A stretch of 64,000 nt of DNA from Bacteroides sp. 51 (GCF_010500965.1 NZ_QVMI01000034.1:1-64000), one strand, 5' to 3'; positions 27,621 through 36,835 are shown, numbered from the stretch's first letter. Translations and numbers: made by a program. Notes: generated by a model from the letters alone, not told the origin.

Positions 27621-29261
27621 TTAAGGAGTGGTTAGATAAACCAATCCGTTCTCACCCCAAGATACTACGCCTTCGGCAGGGGTGTCATCTAGTGCATCAT
27701 CTAAAGCCTCCCAGCAATCGGCGTAATCGCTTTTTATGGTACTGCCTAAAATATTATGCATACCATTTAGTGTACTGTGCTGCCAGTAGCACGAAATGAT
27801 AGCACCTCCGTTAAAGCTGCCTACCACGGCACCCTTAGTATTATTTACATTACTCACTTCATTAGGTGCGGCATAACAAGCAGTGATGCTTCCACTACTT
27901 TGTCCACCCACAACACCACCAACTCCGCTACCTCCACTTATCGTACTGCCGCTTTCGTAGCAAGCCACAATGGTTCCTGCATTAAGTCCCACGATGCCAC
28001 CAATATAATCATTACCTTCCACCGAACAATTTATCGTCTGGCAACCGATAATGATGCCATCATTATATCCGGCAATAACGCCTACTTCAGTTCCTGTACT
28101 TGTAATCGTGGCTCCTTGCACAATTACATTCTTTATTGTACCACTGTTCATGTCGAATAGTCCAAGGCTATAATTACCATTTATTTCCAATCCCGTGATG
28201 GTGTGTCCACCACCATCAAAGACTTTGCCACCAGGAAGGACTCCCGGTGTAAGCGTTACCCCTGTAAGGTCTATATTGCTACTCAGTGTAAAGTCTGTCG
28301 TCATGCCGCCATTGTACCAATCCAGAAACTCCTGACGTACATTGGCTACCGGTGCCTGCATAGCCATTGTCATGTAATAGCGCTGGCCCAGTTCATAGTC
28401 TGTTCCTCCGCTTGGTATTATGATTGTCGTTGCATTTGTATATGTTATTCCGTCAGCATCGGTCACAGCCAGCGTAAGGGTACCAGCCTTAAATGTTGGT
28501 TCAGATACATAATATGCTACGGGCAACATTACCCAAATCGTAAGCGTTCCGTCTTCATCGGGTACGATATCTGCCAATTGCACTGGAAATTCGTCTGTAT
28601 ATTCCAGTTTACTTCCCTCATAACTAGTAGTATGTAATATCCCCTCTGTATCATTTGACGTCATAATAAATTCATTGTATGTGCCTTGAGGCAAACCTGT
28701 GAGTTCAAATTCAAAAACAGATGAGAATTCATGATTGAAATCCATATTACTGAACGTGCCACCAGATATATCAACGCCAGATATAATGAAATCATAGCAG
28801 CCGAGATGGCCCATATCGTCATTAGCAGCCTGTTCTTGTCCCAGATAGTCTATTTTAAAGTTATACCCGTCGTCATTGTTGGGCATCTTGCTTCCCGTGC
28901 TTGAGCCTATCATTACATAGTGTCCATCTTCTCCTATTTCCGGTCCGGTAAAGGTGGCAGTTTTACCATCGTTTTCAATGGAACCCGGCACGATGGTATA
29001 TGTACCCAAAGCAGCACTATAATCAACAGGAAACAACTTTAGTACATCCGTCTCCGTCCATCTCACCTTTATACCCCCTTCACCGTCAAGTTCTTCGTAC
29101 GACATACGTGTCTTGGCCTTGTCCAGACTGGCGGTGAATGTTATTGTTCTCGTTTCGGGCATAGGTTCGGGCAATACTTCTTCACTATCCGAACAGGCTG
29201 TAAATATCAAGGCAAGGGCTATGCCTTTAATCATAGATATGGCAAAAATATTCTTTTTCAT
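27621..29261 (-). CDS. fimbrillin-like lipoprotein with GLUG repeats
   Basis: 546 residues. Lipobox LIFTACSDS at the end of the signal peptide. Residues about 35-310 resemble the fimbrillin family (TITFTASLDKAKTRMSYEE, VRWTETDVLKLF), the class of Bacteroidetes adhesin and type V pilus subunits. Residues about 370-500 hold GLUG-type repeats such as DYIGGIVGLNAGTIVACY and GVGGVVGGQSSGSITACY. The protein is probably surface-exposed and adhesive. It is preceded by a small gene typical of such operons and regulated, by context, by the membrane AraC protein upstream. Confidence 0.82.
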   Translation of the reverse strand: MKKNIFAISMIKGIALALIFTACSDSEEVLPEPMPETRTITFTASLDKAKTRMSYEELDGEGGIKVRWTETDVLKLFPVDYSAALGTYTIVPGSIENDGKTATFTGPEIGEDGHYVMIGSSTGSKMPNNDDGYNFKIDYLGQEQAANDDMGHLGCYDFIISGVDISGGTFSNMDFNHEFSSVFEFELTGLPQGTYNEFIMTSNDTEGILHTTSYEGSKLEYTDEFPVQLADIVPDEDGTLTIWVMLPVAYYVSEPTFKAGTLTLAVTDADGITYTNATTIIIPSGGTDYELGQRYYMTMAMQAPVANVRQEFLDWYNGGMTTDFTLSSNIDLTGVTLTPGVLPGGKVFDGGGHTITGLEINGNYSLGLFDMNSGTIKNVIVQGATITSTGTEVGVIAGYNDGIIIGCQTINCSVEGNDYIGGIVGLNAGTIVACYESGSTISGGSGVGGVVGGQSSGSITACYAAPNEVSNVNNTKGAVVGSFNGGAIISCYWQHSTLNGMHNILGSTIKSDYADCWEALDDALDDTPAEGVVSWGENGLVYLTTP

Positions 29262-29282
29262 ACTCTTCTTTTTCGGGGTTTA

Positions 29283-29504
29283 TTACTTCTGTACGGTGAA
29301 TAAATCATTGAGTGCATCTTCCAGGTCTTGCATAGGGCCGGATGTACTCTGACTGGAAGTTCTGCTGCGGGCTCCGGCAGAAAACATTTCGTGCTTTCCA
29401 TCAAAGCCACCCATTCCTCCATTGCTGGTAACGCTGTTGGCCATTATTCCTTCGTTTTCTACCCGAATGATTTCAATACACGGTGCTTGATAAATTTGCT
29501 TCAT
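29283..29504 (-). CDS. small protein at the head of the fimbrillin-like operon
   Basis: 73 residues beginning MKQIYQAPCIEIIRVENEG, with a Gly/Ser-rich middle and an acidic end DLEDALNDLF. No signal peptide. Small proteins that start with K-IYQAP-IE are frequent just before fimbrillin-like genes in Bacteroidetes; their role is unknown. It lies 21 bp upstream of the lipoprotein gene and is co-transcribed from the promoter near 29630. Confidence 0.7.
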   Translation of the reverse strand: MKQIYQAPCIEIIRVENEGIMANSVTSNGGMGGFDGKHEMFSAGARSRTSSQSTSGPMQDLEDALNDLFTVQK

Positions 29505-29629
29505 AAACTATATTTTTAAAAGATTAATGAATTATTCTAACTATTATAGACTGGGGTATATAGACGCATCAGACAATCAATACAACTCCACAAATAACTT
29601 TATAGTTATTCGATAAAGCTAAAGCTATG

Positions 29630-29637
29630 CAAAGTTA
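29630..29637 (-). promoter_or_regulatory. -7 box of the fimbrillin-like operon
   Basis: TAACTTTG on the minus strand matches TAnnTTTG. The start near 29623 gives a leader of about 120 nt before the 73-residue gene. Confidence 0.5.
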
Positions 29638-29678
29638 AACCCGCATCATAAATGAGGAGAAAACTGCCTATCGTATTA

Positions 29679-29716
29679 TTTAGCAATACGTAAAAGGTTT
29701 TAGCAATACGTAAAAA
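29679..29716. promoter_or_regulatory. two direct repeats, candidate AraC-type operator
   Basis: TTTAGCAATACGTAAAA occurs at 29679 and again at 29699, 20 bp (about two helical turns) apart. Relative to the promoter near 29623 the sites lie at about -56 to -93, where an AraC-family activator would bind, and the adjacent gene encodes one. Confidence 0.55.
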
Positions 29717-29733
29717 AGTGGGATTAAGTGCCG

Positions 29734-30909
29734 TTAGTTAGCGTTTTTCTGCCATTGACGAAAAGTCATTCCTGTTAGTTTCTTAAATACACGGCTAAAA
29801 GAAGAAGCATGGGTAAAGCCCGACATCCGGGCTATTTGTTCTTGAATATAGTTCGGATTCTTTACAATCAACACCTTAGCATATTCAATACGCTTGTAAT
29901 TAATTAAATCATAAAAACTGCATTGAAATTCTTCATTAATGATACGCGAAATGTATGTGCGGTTGGAGTTTAATTGTGCAGCAATATGATCTAATGAAAG
30001 GTCGGGTTGGAGAAAGATCTTATCCTCATTAATCAGTTTATTGAGTAGCGGGAGTAGCTTCGTTGCATAATTATCGTTACTGTGATCGACAGTGTCTATT
30101 TCTTCTTCGGGTTGTTCGGGTTCCTGAGGCAGGATGTTCTCGGCTGTAAACCTTGTTTTATACACAAAATAGCTCATGTAGTAGATACATACGCTGGTTC
30201 CCGCCATAAATACGTACTTCAGGTAGTAGTAGCTTTCGTGCGATATTCTCCATACAGAAGCAGCAGTCAGGCCAATCAGCAACACTCCAAAGAGCCCAAT
30301 AAGTACCGCCTGGTTATTTTCAAGGGACTTGCCTTCCAGGTTGGAAAAGAAATTGCGAAGCCCCTTCTTATACCGGATCACATTCATGGTAGAATAGATC
30401 ACAACCGCTACGATCTGGGCATAGAAGATGATATATAGAATTTCAACACTGACAAAATAGAGCATCCATTGAAGCGTGCCTGCTTCAAATTGATAATTCT
30501 CCTGGGTTTCTATTACATTCCGGATATAATCGGCGGATTGTTCTTCGCCTAACAACAGGTAAAGAACCGCCGAGATACTCCCAAGAACGACACTCGGGAG
30601 CAACCAGATGTATTGTTTCCACGTTAACTTATCTTTATGGGTTAACGTCCGGAAATAAAGATAAAAAAGGGGGAATAGCAGTAGAGTAAAAGTAATATCT
30701 ACTATATCCAGCTTATAATAAAGCTTGTAATCGTCTATTCCGCCAAAAAGCATGACCCATATAAATGCGCAGATACTCAACACCAGCATGGTTATCATCC
30801 ACATGTTTTGTGGCCTGGTGTTCTCTTTCCGGTTAAAGAATAGAAGCAGGCCCCAGGAAAAGGAGACAAAGCAGGGTGAGTAAAGAATTAGCGTATAAAT
30901 GGCTGTCAT
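29734..30909 (-). CDS. membrane-bound AraC family regulator
   Basis: 391 residues. The first 245 residues hold about seven hydrophobic helices (for example YTLILYSPCFVSFSWGLLLF and YKLDIVDITFTLLLFPLFYL). A charged linker follows, and the last 110 residues form an AraC HTH domain: DLSLDHIAAQLNSNRTYISR, FYDLINYKRIEYAK and GFTHASSFSRVFKKLTGMT. Such proteins sense a signal in or at the membrane and activate nearby genes. Likely targets are the fimbrillin-like genes downstream in the same direction. Its -7 box (TATATTTG, minus strand 30934-30927) touches the phoU stop codon. Confidence 0.85.
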   Translation of the reverse strand: MTAIYTLILYSPCFVSFSWGLLLFFNRKENTRPQNMWMITMLVLSICAFIWVMLFGGIDDYKLYYKLDIVDITFTLLLFPLFYLYFRTLTHKDKLTWKQYIWLLPSVVLGSISAVLYLLLGEEQSADYIRNVIETQENYQFEAGTLQWMLYFVSVEILYIIFYAQIVAVVIYSTMNVIRYKKGLRNFFSNLEGKSLENNQAVLIGLFGVLLIGLTAASVWRISHESYYYLKYVFMAGTSVCIYYMSYFVYKTRFTAENILPQEPEQPEEEIDTVDHSNDNYATKLLPLLNKLINEDKIFLQPDLSLDHIAAQLNSNRTYISRIINEEFQCSFYDLINYKRIEYAKVLIVKNPNYIQEQIARMSGFTHASSFSRVFKKLTGMTFRQWQKNAN

Positions 30910-30926
30910 ATTATCTATTTGGCCAA

Positions 30927-30934
30927 CAAATATA
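30927..30934 (-). promoter_or_regulatory. -7 box of the AraC regulator gene
   Basis: TATATTTG on the minus strand, start near 30920, leader about 10 nt. It separates the regulator from phoU, whose stop is at 30936. Confidence 0.55.
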
Positions 30935-30935
30935 G

Positions 30936-31601
30936 CTATTTCCCCTGATGTTTCAATACGCGGGCTTCCAGATAAAACACGATATCTTCGGCTATATTAT
31001 TACAACGATCGCCAATGCGCTCTATACGGCGAATGGCAGCGCTGAGCTGTAGACAGTCATAGATATGTTCGGGATGTTCTGCCATATATTCCGCCAAAAT
31101 GCCTATGGCATTCCGGTTGATTGTATCTACCAGGTCATCCTTTGCAAAGACCTCACTGGTTCTGGTTGAAGCCTCAGCGGTAAAAGCTATTTTGCAGGTG
31201 TCCAACATAAAGAGTACACCATCGAACATATCTTTTAGCTGCAACTTCTCAATAAGTTCCGCAGGTATCTGGTCGCGGTGATTACCCAAAACGATTTTGG
31301 AGATGCTGTTGGCAAAGTCGCCAATACGCTCCAGATCGTTATTGATTTTGAGGATGGAGATGATTAACCGCATGTCAACGGCAACGGGGTTGAGCAAAGC
31401 AAAGAAATGCTCGCACTCCCGGTCGATCATCAACTCATAGGTATCGACCATCTTTTCCAGGTTTCTCACCTCATGAGCAGCATTCTTGTTGTTGTTTAAT
31501 AAAGCGTCGGCAGAGCGTTCTACCTGACCCTGGACGAGGGTCCACATCTCGGAAAGACTTCCTCTTATTCTCTGAATCGAAATTTCTACTTGACGAACCA
31601 T
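30936..31601 (-). CDS. phoU: phosphate transport system regulator PhoU
   Basis: 221-residue helical protein of two three-helix PhoU repeats. The metal-binding signatures are DLERIGDFANSIS near residue 90 and IERIGDRCNNIAEDI near residue 195. PhoU links the PstB transporter to PhoR-type signalling and keeps the Pho response off when phosphate is plentiful. It is the last gene of the porin-pstSCABphoU cluster, separated from pstB by heptamer and 78-bp repeats. Confidence 0.94.
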   Translation of the reverse strand: MVRQVEISIQRIRGSLSEMWTLVQGQVERSADALLNNNKNAAHEVRNLEKMVDTYELMIDRECEHFFALLNPVAVDMRLIISILKINNDLERIGDFANSISKIVLGNHRDQIPAELIEKLQLKDMFDGVLFMLDTCKIAFTAEASTRTSEVFAKDDLVDTINRNAIGILAEYMAEHPEHIYDCLQLSAAIRRIERIGDRCNNIAEDIVFYLEARVLKHQGK

Positions 31602-31607
31602 GATTTC

Positions 31608-31640
31608 ATTTACGATTTAATTATTTACGATTTACGATTG
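31608..31640. repeat. single-arm ATCGTAA-family heptamer repeat upstream of phoU
   Basis: TTTACGATTTAATTATTTAC and following TTTACGA repeats match an arm of the nuo-operon elements. No complementary arm follows. Confidence 0.6.
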
Positions 31641-31678
31641 GAGTATGCTTGAACCACCTGTTCCCAAAAGCTTATTTT

Positions 31679-31756
31679 GTAGGGGCGGTTCGCGAACCGC
31701 CCAATGTACAGAATGCACAGAAAACCATTTTCGGGCGGTTCTCGAACCGCCCCTAC
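31679..31756. repeat. 78-bp two-arm palindromic element (copy 2)
   Basis: Outer palindromes as in copy 1; one position in the right arm reads TTCTCG instead of TTCGCG. The 30-nt core contains GCACAGAAAACCATTTTC. It lies between pstB and phoU. Confidence 0.9.
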
Positions 31757-31795
31757 GGTAAATCATTGACTTTCCGGTCAACTTCGACAGTGAAA

Positions 31796-32548
31796 TCATC
31801 CAAAGCGACCGGTAATATAATTTTGGGTGGCTTCTTTGGCTGGGTTGGTGAACATTCTGCGGGTGCTTCCGTATTCAATTAGTTCTCCCAGGTAGAAGAA
31901 GGCGGTTTTATCGCTGACGCGCGCGGCTTGTTGCATGTTATGCGTAACGATAACGATGGTGTATTCCTCCTTTAGTTCGTAGATCAGGTCTTCGATCTTC
32001 AAGGTGGAGATAGGGTCCAGTGCAGAGGCCGGTTCATCCATCAGGATGATCGAGGGCTTTACAGCCAGGGTACGGGCAATACACAAGCGTTGCTGTTGTC
32101 CGCCGGAAAGTTCAAAAGCCGATTTCTTTAGTTTATCCTTCACCTCCTCCCAAAGCGCAGCACCTTTGAGGGATTCCTGAACACGCTGTTCGATGAATGC
32201 TTTATCTTTCACACCGTTTACCCGTAGGCCATAAGCTACATTCTCGAAGATAGACTTCGGAAAAGGGTTCGGTTTCTGGAAAACCATTCCCACCTTTTTA
32301 CGAAGCTCCACCACTTCTACCTCTTTTCCATAGATGTTTTGATTATCTATAAAGATTTCACCGGTTAACCGGATACCGTCAATCAAGTCGTTCATGCGGT
32401 TTAACAGACGCAGAAAGGTAGACTTTCCGCATCCCGATGGGCCGATCAGGGCTGTCACCGAATTGCTCTCGATCTCCATGTTTATATTCTTAAGCGCGTG
32501 GAAATCGTTATAGTAAAAGTTCACGTCGCGCGCGTTGATTGCAATCAT
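31796..32548 (-). CDS. pstB: phosphate ABC transporter ATP-binding protein PstB
   Basis: 250-residue ABC ATPase that powers high-affinity phosphate import. Walker [20 protein letters not shown], signature [19 protein letters not shown], Walker [13 protein letters not shown] and the switch histidine in [10 protein letters not shown] are all present. The unusual RMND after Walker A is typical of PstB. A 33-bp hairpin element lies between it and pstA. Confidence 0.96.
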   Translation of the reverse strand: MIAINARDVNFYYNDFHALKNINMEIESNSVTALIGPSGCGKSTFLRLLNRMNDLIDGIRLTGEIFIDNQNIYGKEVEVVELRKKVGMVFQKPNPFPKSIFENVAYGLRVNGVKDKAFIEQRVQESLKGAALWEEVKDKLKKSAFELSGGQQQRLCIARTLAVKPSIILMDEPASALDPISTLKIEDLIYELKEEYTIVIVTHNMQQAARVSDKTAFFYLGELIEYGSTRRMFTNPAKEATQNYITGRFG

Positions 32549-32599
32549 TTGAGTTTTTTTGTTTTTAATTCATTATTTGAGTCTCCTCCCTTTGGAGGA

Positions 32600-32632
32600 C
32601 CGCATGGAAACCTGGCCGCGGCACCTTGCCGC
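32600..32632 (-). repeat. 33-bp hairpin element at the pstA stop codon
   Basis: On the minus strand GCGGCAAGGTGCCGC plus GGCCAGGTTTCCATGCGG. Its first G is the last base of the pstA stop TAG (32634-32632). Confidence 0.9.
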
Positions 32633-33507
32633 TACATCTTCACCTTTTTACCGAAGTACCGGCGCAGCGCATTTGCCATCAGGTTTATGACCAATACAAT
32701 GACTATCAACACCAATGCTGTTCCGTATGCCATAGGCCGGGAAGCTTCCAGATCTGTTCCGCTGGTTGCGATTACATACAAGTGATAAGGCAAAGCCATC
32801 ACCTGATCGAACACACTATCCGGTAGTTGCGGAAGGAAATAAGCTACGGCTGTAAACAAGATAGGTGCTGTCTCTCCCGATACGCGGCCAACAGCCAGAA
32901 TCAACCCCGTGATAATATTCGGGAAGGCGATGGGTAATAACACCCTGCCGATGGTTTGCAACTTCGTCGCCCCCAACGCCAGGCTCCCCACCCGGAAAGA
33001 ATTGTCGATTGACTTCATGGCCTCTTCCGTTGTACGGATAACAATAGGCAGTACCAGCAGCGCCAAGGTAAACGAACCGGCAATGAGCGAATCGCCAAAG
33101 CCAAAAGCCGTGACAAACAGCGCCATACCAAACAGTCCGAAAACAATAGAAGGCACGCCACTCAGGTTATTGGTCATGATGCGGATCAATTTCACCAGCC
33201 AGTTGTTATGCGCATACTCGCTGATATAAATACCTGACATCACTCCGATGGGGAAAGCAATAATCACACTACCGACAACCAAATAAAGCGTACCAATGAT
33301 GGCAGGAAAGATTCCTCCGCTGGTCATTCCGTCGGATGGGTAAGTCGTCAGGAACTCCCAGTCGATCACCCCTACGCCATTCACTACGATAAACCCGAGT
33401 ATCCAGAACAGGATACCTACCACGCAAAAGCTCAATACCCGGAAAGTCCAGAATGCTGTCTTTTGTGACATTCTTTTGCGTGCTGAATAATTCTTTATCT
33501 CGATCAT
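32632..33507 (-). CDS. pstA: phosphate ABC transporter permease PstA
   Basis: 291-residue inner-membrane permease with six helices. The binding-protein-dependent transport (EAA) loop is SFRVGSLALGATKLQTIGRV, which docks PstB. It ends in a basic tail. The TAG stop is completed by, or adjoins, a 33-bp hairpin element, so the original stop may have been replaced. It starts 5 bp after pstC. Confidence 0.95.
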   Translation of the reverse strand: MIEIKNYSARKRMSQKTAFWTFRVLSFCVVGILFWILGFIVVNGVGVIDWEFLTTYPSDGMTSGGIFPAIIGTLYLVVGSVIIAFPIGVMSGIYISEYAHNNWLVKLIRIMTNNLSGVPSIVFGLFGMALFVTAFGFGDSLIAGSFTLALLVLPIVIRTTEEAMKSIDNSFRVGSLALGATKLQTIGRVLLPIAFPNIITGLILAVGRVSGETAPILFTAVAYFLPQLPDSVFDQVMALPYHLYVIATSGTDLEASRPMAYGTALVLIVIVLVINLMANALRRYFGKKVKM

Positions 33508-33512
33508 AGCGC

Positions 33513-34718
33513 TTATATGGATTGTTTGCGATTGCGGGAAGAGATGACCTCCACCGTAATACTAATGATGAGGGTTAACAGGAAGAGGACGCAACCCAAT
33601 AGGAAGAGCGCTTCATAATGCGTACCTCCTGCGGGGGCTTCGCCCAGTTCGGCTGCGATCGTAGCGGGTATGGTGCGGACGGGTTCCAGCAAGGTGGTCG
33701 GCATGACGGCCGCGTTACCGGTAACCATGAGTACGGCCATTGTTTCGCCAATCGCACGCCCGATACCGAGTACGGCTGCCGCCGTTATTCCCGATATGGA
33801 ATAGGGAATGACTACCTTGCGGATGGTTTGCCAGTGGGTAGCTCCCAGCGCCAGACTGGATTCTTTCATTACCCGGGGCGTGGAACGGATCGCATCTTCG
33901 GCTACGGTTATAATGGTTGGCAATGCCATAATGGCAAGGATGATGCTCCCGGCAAGTCCCGTTTCACCAACCGGCAAGGAGAATATTTTTTGTATCATCG
34001 GCACAATCACCACCAGCCCGAAGAAGCCGTAAACAACGGAAGGAATACCGGCCAAAAGTTCTATAATGGGTTTAAGTATTTTGCGCAAACGTTCGTCGGC
34101 CAGCTCTGCCAGATAGATGGCAACTGCCAGACCGAACGGAAGGGCAATCAGGATGGCGCCGAGGCTCACCCATAAGGTTCCCAACAAGAGAGGCAATAGT
34201 CCATAGAGTGGCGACGGCTGGGAGGTTGGATACCATTGTTTGCCGATAAAGAACTGGGCAGGAGTGATTCGTCCTTTATCCAGTATCCTACCGCCAAAGT
34301 CTTCGCTGACGTATTGTTCGGGGAAATAAGCAATGATATGGGGATGTTCGGCAACGACTTTACTCAGGCATTGGGGTATGTTCTCAAGGTCGGCGCCCAG
34401 TTCCTCTTCGGATACGTAGTTTGTCAGGTCGCTTAAACGAAAGACCAGTATATCCGCATCCGGTCCGCCTACCGCTTTCCAGTTTACGATCTCCGCATCG
34501 AATATGTTGAGGATATCATTGGGCGAGAGCTTCGCCACCCGGTTTTCCTTATTCACAGCAAGTACATAACCTTCCTCCACATCGGGAGAGCTAAACAAGC
34601 CGGCCCCTTCCTTGAACAGGAAGATAACGATCAGCAGGATAATCAGGCTGGTGGCGAAGCCGCTGATCATCAGCAGCTTCTCCATCATGACCGTTAGTAC
34701 TTTCTTTATAAATTTCAT
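33513..34718 (-). CDS. pstC: phosphate ABC transporter permease PstC, long form
   Basis: 401 residues, about 100 longer than E. coli PstC. The C-terminal 230 residues are a normal six-helix permease with the EAA loop KESSLALGATHWQTIRKVV. The extra length is a periplasmic insertion after the first helix (residues about 45-175). Within it residues 59-95 (LSPNDILNIF, NWKAVGGPDAD) resemble residues 110-147 of the partner PstS (LTREQLEGIF, NWKEVGGDDLK). This suggests a built-in partial PstS-like lobe. It overlaps nothing and ends 5 bp before pstA. Confidence 0.93.
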   Translation of the reverse strand: MKFIKKVLTVMMEKLLMISGFATSLIILLIVIFLFKEGAGLFSSPDVEEGYVLAVNKENRVAKLSPNDILNIFDAEIVNWKAVGGPDADILVFRLSDLTNYVSEEELGADLENIPQCLSKVVAEHPHIIAYFPEQYVSEDFGGRILDKGRITPAQFFIGKQWYPTSQPSPLYGLLPLLLGTLWVSLGAILIALPFGLAVAIYLAELADERLRKILKPIIELLAGIPSVVYGFFGLVVIVPMIQKIFSLPVGETGLAGSIILAIMALPTIITVAEDAIRSTPRVMKESSLALGATHWQTIRKVVIPYSISGITAAAVLGIGRAIGETMAVLMVTGNAAVMPTTLLEPVRTIPATIAAELGEAPAGGTHYEALFLLGCVLFLLTLIISITVEVISSRNRKQSI

Positions 34719-34719
34719 T

Positions 34720-35532
34720 CTATTTTACGGGTATGTATCCTACTGTTTTAACTGTAGTTTGTCCCTCTGCCGATAGAATATAATCAGTGAAAGGTTTTAC
34801 TACTTTCTCCGCACCTTTTATGTAATAGAAGTATAACGGACGAACCACGGGATATGTTTTCGCTTTTGCATTTTCGAACGAAGGCTCTACGAAACTTTTC
34901 CCATCATAGGATACATGTATGGCCTTCACGCTTTTATTCAGATAAGCCAATCCTACGTACCCGATAGCTCCTTTGGTCTGGCTCACGGACTGGATGATGG
35001 CACCGGTCGCCGGCATACTGAGGATGGAGGGCATGTAGTTCTTGTTTTTCAGTACATCGGTTTTGAAGAACTCGTACGTGCCCGAGCTTGTTTCGCGGGA
35101 GTAGGCTACGATTTTAAGGTCGTCGCCGCCAACTTCTTTCCAGTTCTTGATCTTTCCGGTAAAGATGCCTTCAAGTTGTTCGCGGGTCAGGTTGGTTACT
35201 TTATTGCCCGGGTTAACCACAACGGCCAGGGCATCATAGGCAACAATCACTTCCACCGGACTTTTACCGGCTTCCTGCAATTTTACTTTCTCGTCGAACT
35301 TAACTTTACGGGATGACATGGCGATATCTGCCGTTCCATCCATCAGGGCAGAGATACCTACTCCACTGCCGCCACCGGTGATGGTAATGTTTGCACCTTT
35401 ATTCTTTTTCAGGTAATTTTCTGATTCTTTCTGCACCAAAGGAAGTAATGTATCACTACCTTTCAATTTCTGTGCCGATGCCCATGTGGAGATTCCGATA
35501 AGGGCTATTAATACTACAATAATCTTTTTCAT
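34720..35532 (-). CDS. pstS: phosphate-binding protein PstS
   Basis: 270 residues with a cleavable signal peptide (LIALIGISTWASA). Periplasmic phosphate receptor: KGSDTLLPLVQ, GGGSGVGISALMDGTADIA and SRETSSGTYEFF form the phosphate site. The lack of a lipobox suggests a soluble form. pstC starts one base after its stop. The porin gene ends 85 bp upstream, with a 33-bp element in the gap. Confidence 0.95.
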   Translation of the reverse strand: MKKIIVVLIALIGISTWASAQKLKGSDTLLPLVQKESENYLKKNKGANITITGGGSGVGISALMDGTADIAMSSRKVKFDEKVKLQEAGKSPVEVIVAYDALAVVVNPGNKVTNLTREQLEGIFTGKIKNWKEVGGDDLKIVAYSRETSSGTYEFFKTDVLKNKNYMPSILSMPATGAIIQSVSQTKGAIGYVGLAYLNKSVKAIHVSYDGKSFVEPSFENAKAKTYPVVRPLYFYYIKGAEKVVKPFTDYILSAEGQTTVKTVGYIPVK

Positions 35533-35585
35533 ATTTCATTTATTAAATAAGTTATTTAAAGCAAGAGGGATAGACTGCGCAGCGC

Positions 35586-35618
35586 CGCTTGCGGCACCTG
35601 GCCGCCCCGCCTCGGGGC
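35586..35618 (-). repeat. 33-bp hairpin element at the porin stop codon
   Basis: On the minus strand GCCCCGAGGCGGGGC followed by GGCCAGGTGCCGCAAGCG, a diverged tail. Its first G is the last base of the porin stop TAG, the same geometry as at pstA. A second small stem GCCGCTTGCGGC overlaps the tail. Confidence 0.8.
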
Positions 35619-36835
35619 TAGAACTTATACTGTAACCGTAAAGTAAACACATCATCACTTAGATTTTCTTTGTATTTTGCATCTACGGCATTGTTATTTA
35701 CTTTTTCATTTGAATTTATATCATAATAGCACATCACGCGCAGGTTTTGATTTGCCCGGAACAGCCATCCGAATCCGAAGGTAGAATATGCTATATCCCC
35801 TTTCGTCTGGCATTCGTTTTTATCGACCTTTGTGTTGGGGTCATAAGCATCGTACTTAAGTACAAGCGAGTGCTTGGAAGTGGCTATATCCTGTACAAGT
35901 TGCAGATAATAACCACTGAACTTGCGGACGTAGATATCCGAGATTATCGCTCCCGTCGGACTTTTACTATCGCCGGCTGCTCCGGGTTGCGTACCCCACA
36001 GATACTCTCCACGCAAGGAGGTCATTCCTAAAACGGAACTTAAACCGATTTGACCATCAACACCATAATACTGGCGTTTGGCATAATCGCCCGGTTTGAG
36101 GTCTGTATCTTCCACAAAAGCGCCGTTCGTGAATTTGTATGCTCTTTGATAGACATCTCCGGCAAGGCGAACGCCACCAGCATAGAGAGAAGCGCCAAGG
36201 CCATAAGTAAAATTGTTTAGCTTTTTGGTGTAAGATAGATGACCGATAAAGTCTTTTCGGGAATCCGTTTCTTTGGCTTGCCCGCCATTGCCGGAGAAGA
36301 GTCCGATGTTAAGGGTTAGAGGATGCAGTTTAGTGCCTTGTGGACCTTTGAAGATCAGTTCCGCGCCCAGGTCGCGTTCTTTGGGAAAGAGCGTCAGGAA
36401 TACCCGGCTTCGTTCGGGCGATTCGCGGCGGGAAGAGGAGTAGGATATCTCGTAACCAAAAGGACGGTCGAAGATTCCTCCGCGCAAGGCTACCCATTTT
36501 ACATTGGGGGCTTGCAGCTTTAAAAAGGCGTCCTTTACTTTTACGCCTTCTTCGGTGGCGTCGATCTGTATAACTGCTTCTCCATATTTACTGGTATAGG
36601 CAGCCTTCAGCCGACCTCTCCGGAGGGAAAAGTCGTTCTGATCGCCGGTAGATACATCGGCATGGTTCCATGTCCATTGCGTCTGTACGTATCCGGAGAA
36701 TTTAAGCTGGCCCATCTTCTCGACTTTCGATTCAAGGTTACTGATGCGCTCGTTTAAGTTCTGGTCCGGGGCATCTTGTGAATAGCCGTATAGTCCGGTC
36801 AGTGCAAATAAAAGAAATAAACCCGTTCTTCTCAT
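35618..36835 (-). CDS. phosphate-selective porin O/P family outer-membrane protein
   Basis: 405 residues with a signal peptide ending near GLYGYSQD. A short coiled coil follows (LNERISNLESKVEKM), then about 16 amphipathic strands ending in FTLRLQYKF with a C-terminal phenylalanine. The motif DFSLRRGRLKAAYTSKYGEA is typical of the OprO/OprP family, which passes phosphate or polyphosphate through the outer membrane. It lies directly upstream of pstS, so the cluster covers both membranes. A -7 box (TATTTTTG) at 36869-36862 on the minus strand gives a 20-nt leader. Confidence 0.88.
   Translation of the reverse strand: MRRTGLFLLFALTGLYGYSQDAPDQNLNERISNLESKVEKMGQLKFSGYVQTQWTWNHADVSTGDQNDFSLRRGRLKAAYTSKYGEAVIQIDATEEGVKVKDAFLKLQAPNVKWVALRGGIFDRPFGYEISYSSSRRESPERSRVFLTLFPKERDLGAELIFKGPQGTKLHPLTLNIGLFSGNGGQAKETDSRKDFIGHLSYTKKLNNFTYGLGASLYAGGVRLAGDVYQRAYKFTNGAFVEDTDLKPGDYAKRQYYGVDGQIGLSSVLGMTSLRGEYLWGTQPGAAGDSKSPTGAIISDIYVRKFSGYYLQLVQDIATSKHSLVLKYDAYDPNTKVDKNECQTKGDIAYSTFGFGWLFRANQNLRVMCYYDINSNEKVNNNAVDAKYKENLSDDVFTLRLQYKF

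Noticed and set aside
27777-28637. Plus-strand frames rich in T, H and C
   Set aside because: They mirror the fimbrillin-like gene and lack any protein-like pattern.
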